Shown here in pieces: positions 59,385-64,000 of a stretch of 64,000 bases of DNA. The notes beneath the pieces were generated by a model. The model saw nothing but the letters and a program-made list of their open reading frames with translations. It made no database searches and was not told the DNA's origin. The position numbers and the translations under genes are program-made. Every line of letters starts with the position of its first letter. Positions within the stretch are counted from its first letter, which is position 1. The DNA comes from Mycolicibacterium aurum. GTDB taxonomy: Bacteria; Actinomycetota; Actinomycetes; Mycobacteriales; Mycobacteriaceae. The DNA lies in assembly GCA_900078775.1 (NCBI GenBank), contig LT549889.1, forward strand, positions 4,154,001 to 4,218,000, given 5' to 3'.

Positions 59385-60584
59385 ATGGAGTGCCTGTTGA
59401 GAGAGCCGACGAGGAACGCCGACGATCCCCGGGCCACCCGGGTCGGCACCAGCACCGACGATGTGCGGCGGCGCAACCTGTCCGGGGTGCTGACGCTGGT
59501 GCACCGCCACCGGGCGCTCAGCCGTGCCGATCTGACCCGGCTGACCGGGCTGTCCCGATCCACCACCAAGGACCTCGTCGAGGAACTCGTCGGCCTCGGT
59601 TTGGTCGCCGAGTCCCCGGCCGCCGCCGTCACCCAGGTGGGACGCCCGAGCCCCATCGTGCGCCCCGACGACCGGGTGCTGGCGGTGAGCGTCACCCCCG
59701 AGGTGGACGCCGTGACCGTAGGCCTGGTGTCCCTGGGCGGCACCGTGGTCGACGCCGTGCGCCGCCCCACCGACCGGGTGCCCACCGCGCAGGACACCGT
59801 GGCGGTCGCCGCCGAGGAGATCGCCCGCATCCGCGCCACCCTGCAGGACGAACAGGTCCTCACCGCCGTCGGTGTCGCGGTACCCGGACTGGTGCACAGC
59901 CCGGAGGCCACCGTGCGGCTGGCCCCCAACCTGGATTGGCACGATGTCAAGATCGGCCAGATGCTCAGTGCCGCAACGGATCTTCCGTGTTATGCGGTGA
60001 ACGATGCCAATGCCGGGGCGCTCGCCGAGCACCTGTTCGGCAAGCACCACCAGCCCGATCACATGATCTACGTCAACGGCGGTCCCAGCGGTATCGGTGC
60101 CGGTTTCGTGGTCGCCGGTGAGGTGCTCGACGGGGCGGCCGGTTACGCCGGCGAACTCGGGCACACCTTTGTCGGCGGCGACGAGCGGTGTCACTGCGGC
60201 AGCGTCGGCTGCCTGGAAACCGAAGTCACCCAGCCGCCGCTGGCCCGGCTGCTGAGCCAGCTGGACAACGTCGGGGACCAGGATCTTTCACCACCCGGCG
60301 ACGCGGAACGCGATGTGCTGCACCGGCAGGCCCGCTGCCTGGCCATCGCGCTCGGCAACGCGGTCAACATGCTCAACCCGGGGCTGATCGTGCTGGGCGG
60401 CTTCCTGCGGGTCTTCCCCGCCTACGCCGCGACCGTGCTGCACGACGAGCTGGGCCGGCGGGCCATGGCCGCACCGCGCCGGCTGGTCCGGGTGGCGCCG
60501 GCCACCCTGGGGGCCGACACCTTGATCATCGGGGCGGCCGAGTCGGCCTTCGCCCCACTGCTCGCCGATCCGGGGAGGTTCTGA
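59385..60584 (+). CDS. xylR: ROK-family transcriptional repressor of xylose genes
   Basis: Protein of 399 residues from ATG 59385; GTG 59349 touches the operator and is less likely, and TTG 59397 is possible. The N-terminal winged HTH is RHRALSRADLTRLTGLSRST. The ROK sugar-binding domain has AVNDANAGALAEHLFG and the zinc motif HTFVGGDERCHCGSVGCLE. Such regulators release DNA on xylose binding. It is divergent from xylA and followed at 2 bp by xylB. Confidence 0.92.
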   Translation: MECLLREPTRNADDPRATRVGTSTDDVRRRNLSGVLTLVHRHRALSRADLTRLTGLSRSTTKDLVEELVGLGLVAESPAAAVTQVGRPSPIVRPDDRVLAVSVTPEVDAVTVGLVSLGGTVVDAVRRPTDRVPTAQDTVAVAAEEIARIRATLQDEQVLTAVGVAVPGLVHSPEATVRLAPNLDWHDVKIGQMLSAATDLPCYAVNDANAGALAEHLFGKHHQPDHMIYVNGGPSGIGAGFVVAGEVLDGAAGYAGELGHTFVGGDERCHCGSVGCLETEVTQPPLARLLSQLDNVGDQDLSPPGDAERDVLHRQARCLAIALGNAVNMLNPGLIVLGGFLRVFPAYAATVLHDELGRRAMAAPRRLVRVAPATLGADTLIIGAAESAFAPLLADPGRF

Positions 60585-60586
60585 GG

Positions 60587-61981
60587 ATGACACTGGTGGC
60601 CGGAGTGGACTCCTCCACCCAGGCGTGCAAGATCGTGATCTGCGAGGCCTCCACCGGCGCGGTGCTGCGCTCGGCGTCCACCCCGCATCCGCGCGGCACC
60701 GAGGTCGATCCGGAACATTGGTGGGATGCGCTGCAGCGCACCGTCGCCGAGGTCGGCGGCATCGACGATGTGGCTGCCGTGTCGGTGGGGGCGCAGCAGC
60801 ACGGCATGGTGTGCCTGGACGCGGACGGCAGGGTGGTCCGGGATGCCCTGCTGTGGAACGACACCCGATCGGCGTCGGCCGCCGAGCGCCTCGTCGCAGA
60901 GCTCGGTGGTCCCGGCGAGTGGGCCGCGCGGGTCGGCGTCGTCCCGGTCGCCTCGTTCACCGCGACCAAACTGCGGTGGCTGGCCGACCACGAACCCGAC
61001 CATGCCGATGCGACGCGGGCGGTGTGCCTGCCGCACGATTGGCTGACCTGGCGGCTGACCGGATCGTCGCAGATCGCCGATCTGCGCACCGACCGCAGCG
61101 ATGCCAGCGGCACCGGCTACTTCTCGGCGGCCGACGACCGGTACCGGCCGGAACTGTTGGAGCTCGCCTTCGGCGGCCGCACACCGGAGCTACCGCAGGT
61201 GTTGGGACCGCATGAGGCCGCGGGTAGGACGGCCGGCGGTGCGGTGCTGGGACCCGGTGCCGGCGACAATGCCGGTGCCGCACTGGGATTGAATGCCGCT
61301 CCCGGCGACTGCATCGTGTCGTTGGGTACCTCCGGGGTGGTCAGCGCGGTCGGGCGGACCGCCCCGCACGACCCGGAGGGCATCGTCGCCGGGTTCGCCG
61401 ATGCGACGGGCTGCCACCTCCCGCTGGCCTGCACGCTCAACGGTGCACCGGTGCTCGCGGCGGTGGCCACGATGCTCGGGGTGGATTTCGCGGAGTTCGA
61501 CCGACTGGCCCTGTCCGCACCAGCCGGGGCCGACGGGCTGGTGCTGGTCCCCTACCTCGAGGGTGAGCGCTCCCCCAATCTGCCGGACGCCGCGGGTGCG
61601 CTGCACGGGATGACAACCCGAAACCTGAACGCGGCCAACATCGCCCGTGCCGCGGTGGAGGGTCTGCTCGCCTCGATGGCCTACTGCATCGGCAAGATCG
61701 CCGCCCAGGGTGTGCGCACCGAGCGCACCATCCTGGTGGGCGGCGGCGCGCGCTCGGTTGCGGTGCGACGGATCGCCCCGGCGGTGTTCGGCACCGCGGT
61801 CGAGGTGCCCGAACCGGCCGAGTACGTCGCCCTGGGCGCGGCCCGGCAGGCCGCCTGGGTGCTGTCCGGCCAGGACCGGCCGCCGGTGTGGCGGCCGGCC
61901 GCGGCGTCGACCTATGAGGCCGACCCGGCACCGGAGGTCGTCGAGCGGTACCTGCGGGCCCAGGAGTTGACGCTGCGTTGA
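60587..61981 (+). CDS. xylB: Xylulokinase
   Basis: Protein of 464 residues of the FGGY kinase family. N-terminal phosphate loop GVDSSTQACKIVI, substrate region QQHGMVCLDADG and LLWNDTRS, C-terminal ATP site ILVGGGARSVAVRRI. It phosphorylates xylulose to xylulose-5-phosphate for the pentose phosphate pathway. ATG 60587 is 2 bp after the xylR stop, so regulator and kinase are co-transcribed. Its stop is one base from the end of convergent scoB. Confidence 0.94.
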   Translation: MTLVAGVDSSTQACKIVICEASTGAVLRSASTPHPRGTEVDPEHWWDALQRTVAEVGGIDDVAAVSVGAQQHGMVCLDADGRVVRDALLWNDTRSASAAERLVAELGGPGEWAARVGVVPVASFTATKLRWLADHEPDHADATRAVCLPHDWLTWRLTGSSQIADLRTDRSDASGTGYFSAADDRYRPELLELAFGGRTPELPQVLGPHEAAGRTAGGAVLGPGAGDNAGAALGLNAAPGDCIVSLGTSGVVSAVGRTAPHDPEGIVAGFADATGCHLPLACTLNGAPVLAAVATMLGVDFAEFDRLALSAPAGADGLVLVPYLEGERSPNLPDAAGALHGMTTRNLNAANIARAAVEGLLASMAYCIGKIAAQGVRTERTILVGGGARSVAVRRIAPAVFGTAVEVPEPAEYVALGAARQAAWVLSGQDRPPVWRPAAASTYEADPAPEVVERYLRAQELTLR

Positions 61982-61982
61982 T

Positions 61983-62639
61983 CTAGCGCTGGGTCAGCGG
62001 CGCTCCGGTGGCGGCGCGGACGTCGTCCACCGAGACTCCGGGCGCGGTCTCCACCAGCACCAGTTCCCCGTCGCCGACCACGTCGATGACCGCGAGGTCG
62101 GTGACGATGCGGTGCACCACCCGCTCACCGGTCAGCGGCAGCGAACACTCCGACACGATCTTCGGATTGCCTTGCCGGTCAGTGTGTTCCATCAGCACGA
62201 TGACGCGGGCCGCGCCGTGCACCAGGTCCATGGCCCCACCCATGCCCTTGACCATCTTGCCGGGCACCATCCAGTTGGCGAGGTCGCCGAACCGGGACAC
62301 CTCCATGCCGCCGAGCACCGCGACGTCGATGTGCCCACCGCGGATCATGCCGAACGACAGCGCCGAGTCGAAGAAGGCGGCACCGGGCAGCACCGTCACC
62401 GTCTCCTTACCGGCGTTGATGAGGTTCGCGTCGACCTCGTCCTCGGTGGGATAAGGCCCGGTGCCCAGGATTCCGTTCTCCGAGTGCAGGGTGACCCGCA
62501 CCGAGGGGTCCAGGAAGCCCGGCACCAGGGTGGGCAATCCGATGCCCAGGTTCACGTATTCGCCGTCGCGCAGTTCACGGGCCACCCGGGCGGCCATCTG
62601 CGGGCGGGTCCAGCCCTTGGCGGTCTGCGTCTCGGTCAT
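61983..62639 (-). CDS. scoB: 3-oxoacid CoA-transferase subunit B
   Basis: Protein of 218 residues. The catalytic Glu54 is in HSENGILGTG, the signature of family I CoA-transferase beta subunits, and GGMEVSRFGDLANWMVPGK is conserved. With ScoA it moves CoA between succinyl-CoA and a 3-oxoacid such as acetoacetate. ATG 62639 overlaps the scoA stop by 4 nt. Confidence 0.93.
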   Translation of the reverse strand: MTETQTAKGWTRPQMAARVARELRDGEYVNLGIGLPTLVPGFLDPSVRVTLHSENGILGTGPYPTEDEVDANLINAGKETVTVLPGAAFFDSALSFGMIRGGHIDVAVLGGMEVSRFGDLANWMVPGKMVKGMGGAMDLVHGAARVIVLMEHTDRQGNPKIVSECSLPLTGERVVHRIVTDLAVIDVVGDGELVLVETAPGVSVDDVRAATGAPLTQR

Positions 62640-63403
62640 GCGGTCTCTCCTGCGTCGTCACGGACGGTGCGCTTCTCGATGCGGACGTCCTGGGGGCCTG
62701 TCTCGACGATCCGCTGGACGAACACGCCGGGCAGATGGATGCTCTCGGGGTCCAGCTCGCCGGGCTGCACCAGCCGCTCCACCTGGGCGATGGTCACCCG
62801 GCCGGCCATGGCGGCCAGCGGATTGAAGTTCATCGCGGTCTTGTCGAAGACCAGGTTGCCCTGGGTGTCACCGACCGCGGCGTGCACCAGCGCGTAGTCG
62901 GCGCGGATGCCGGTCTCCAGCACATACCGCTGGCCGTCGAACTCGCGGGTCTCCTTGGGCGGGGAGGCGATGGCGATCGAGCCGTCCGCGGCATAGCGCC
63001 AGGGCAGCCCGCCGTCGGCGACCGGTGTGCCGACCCCGGCCGGGGTGTAGAACGCCGGGATGCCCGCACCGCCGGCCCGCAGCCGTTCGGCCAGGGTGCC
63101 CTGCGGGGTCAGTTCGACCTCCAACTCACCGGACAGGTACTGCCGGGCGAACTCCTTGTTCTCCCCGACGTAGGACGCCGTCACCCGGCGGATGCGGCCG
63201 AGGCCGAGCAGCACGCCCAGCCCGACGCCGTCCACGCCACAGTTGTTGGAGTAGACCTCGAGGTCATCCACCCCGGATTCGGCCAGCGCCTCGATGAGCG
63301 CATCGGGTATGCCGCACAGCCCGAATCCACCCACGGCGAGGGTGGCGCCGTCGGCGATATCGGCGACGGCCTCGTGGACGTCCTTGACCTGCTTACTGGA
63401 CAT
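62636..63403 (-). CDS. scoA: 3-oxoacid CoA-transferase subunit A
   Basis: Protein of 255 residues. VGGFGLCGIPDALIEALAES is the alpha-subunit CoA-binding signature, and AVGDTQGNLVFDKTAMNFNP is conserved. It forms the CoA-transferase with ScoB. Divergent from an IclR regulator, which probably controls it. Substrate preference (succinyl-CoA:acetoacetate versus 3-oxoadipate) cannot be settled by eye. Confidence 0.93.
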   Translation of the reverse strand: MSSKQVKDVHEAVADIADGATLAVGGFGLCGIPDALIEALAESGVDDLEVYSNNCGVDGVGLGVLLGLGRIRRVTASYVGENKEFARQYLSGELEVELTPQGTLAERLRAGGAGIPAFYTPAGVGTPVADGGLPWRYAADGSIAIASPPKETREFDGQRYVLETGIRADYALVHAAVGDTQGNLVFDKTAMNFNPLAAMAGRVTIAQVERLVQPGELDPESIHLPGVFVQRIVETGPQDVRIEKRTVRDDAGETA

Positions 63404-63602
63404 CAGCGTGACAACTTCCTGTTGTGGTCCTGTCGAAATTGCTACCTGCGCGTTCGCTCACCGAACACGGGCGTCGTGCCCCACCAGAACACCATCTGGC
63501 TGCTGTTATGCACAAGGTTTCGGCGTCTGGATCGCCGAATTGTTCGCTCGGCGGGACATCCCGGCCCTCGGGCGTCCACTGGGTGGACGCTATGGTCGAG
63601 GC
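63404..63602. promoter_or_regulatory. scoAB/iclR divergent control region
   Basis: Two inverted repeats are visible: GTTCG-CTCAC-CGAAC (63452-63466) and GCGTCCAC-TGG-GTGGACGC (63572-63590). The second lies directly upstream of a TATGGT -10 (63591-63596) that is exactly 6 nt before the GTG of the IclR gene, so that transcript is probably leaderless. Either palindrome could be the IclR binding site. Confidence 0.55.
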
Positions 63603-64000
63603 GTGACGACCCTCGATACGGGCACCCCGGTGATCACCCGGGTGGCCGCCATCCTGCGCGCGGTGGGCCGCGAACGCGACGGCGTGACGACCACCGCGGT
63701 GGCCCGCAGCACCGACATCCCGCGGGCCACCGCGCACCGGATGCTCACCGCCCTGGCCGAGCAGGGACTGATCGACCGGGAACCCGCCACCGGGCTGTGG
63801 TTCCTGGGCCCGGAGATCTATCTGCTCGGATCGGTGTCCACCAGCCGCTACGACGCGGCCCCGGTCGCCGACGACCTGCTGCGCGGGCTGGCCGACGACA
63901 CCGGTGAGAGTGCCTTCCTGTCCGCGCGCCGCGGCTGGGAGACGGTGTGTGTGTCCGCCGTGGAGGGCAGCTTCCCGCTGCGCTCGCACGTGCTGTACCC
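63603..64000 (+). CDS. IclR-family transcriptional regulator (partial, cut by right edge)
   Basis: 132 codons are visible from GTG 63603 and no stop occurs. The N-terminal winged HTH is VARSTDIPRATAHRMLTALA, followed by QGLIDREPATGLWFLGPEIY and the start of the ligand domain (LADDTGESAFLSARRGWETV). IclR proteins bind small acids and often sit divergent from the operon they control, here scoAB. The ligand is unknown. Confidence 0.9.
   Translation, partial: MTTLDTGTPVITRVAAILRAVGRERDGVTTTAVARSTDIPRATAHRMLTALAEQGLIDREPATGLWFLGPEIYLLGSVSTSRYDAAPVADDLLRGLADDTGESAFLSARRGWETVCVSAVEGSFPLRSHVLY

Noticed and set aside
1..64000. Insertion sequences, prophage or integrative elements
   Set aside because: No transposase, integrase or flanking target duplications were found, and base composition is even apart from short intergenic AT-richer patches.

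Overview
The window is high-GC actinobacterial DNA from a mycobacterium, most likely a rapid grower of the Mycolicibacterium type. I infer this from the cholesterol side-chain and C/D-ring catabolic genes in nearly the order known from M. tuberculosis (Rv3540c to Rv3565), a KstR2 regulator with its operators, a MIRU-type repeat array, a GAF-ANTAR protein, and a xylose locus that slow growers usually lack. The species cannot be named from this sequence alone.

Region 1 (1-13,602, minus strand) is one tightly packed operon read right to left. It encodes a second GlmS-like aminotransferase, a stand-alone NRPS adenylation domain, a stand-alone carrier protein, a flavin amine oxidase, a sugar-nucleotide epimerase, a Wzz/Wzc-like chain-length protein without ATPase motifs, a Wzy-like polymerase, two GT4 glycosyltransferases and a two-domain dehydrogenase that runs off the left edge. 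Most joints are 4-nt start/stop overlaps. I read it as an exopolysaccharide pathway with amino-acid activation built in. This is the best candidate for an undescribed system in the window.

Region 2 (13,603-19,605) is a regulatory island. Three paralogous LuxR-type proteins, all with Asn at the usual phosphoacceptor Asp, surround a further glycosyltransferase and are followed by a GAF-ANTAR gene. A near-palindrome GGTACATGGACC, 17-18 bp from a GATAGT-like -10, precedes the polysaccharide operon, the first LuxR gene and the glycosyltransferase, which suggests that island and operon form one regulon.

Region 3 (19,620-21,467) holds two Ala/Gly/Gln-rich proteins resembling ESX-secreted PE/PPE/Esp substrates.

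Region 4 (21,513-53,994) is the steroid region. cyp125 and fadA5 diverge from a KstR box; chsE1/chsE2/chsH2/chsH1/ltp2 shorten the side chain. echA20-ipdABC, two SDRs, fadA6-kstR2, ipdF-fadE30 and fadD3-fadE31-fadE32-fadE33-aspB handle the C/D rings and carry KstR2 boxes at three divergent or autoregulated promoters. Several of these promoters place a TAnnCT -10 exactly 6 nt before the start codon, so the mRNAs are probably leaderless. Genes not tied to steroid breakdown are interspersed: two F420-type nitroreductase-family proteins, an exported histidine phosphatase, a PLD-family protein, an alcohol dehydrogenase, an exported lipase-like gene with several apparent frameshifts, and an acidic exported protein where M. 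tuberculosis has PPE64.

Region 5 (53,960-61,981) has an alpha/beta hydrolase and a xylose locus: xylFGH-type ABC transporter, xylA, a ROK repressor and xylB, with two matching operators.

Region 6 (61,983-64,000) encodes a 3-oxoacid CoA-transferase (scoAB) divergent from an IclR regulator cut by the right edge. I saw no rRNA, convincing tRNA, CRISPR array or insertion sequence.
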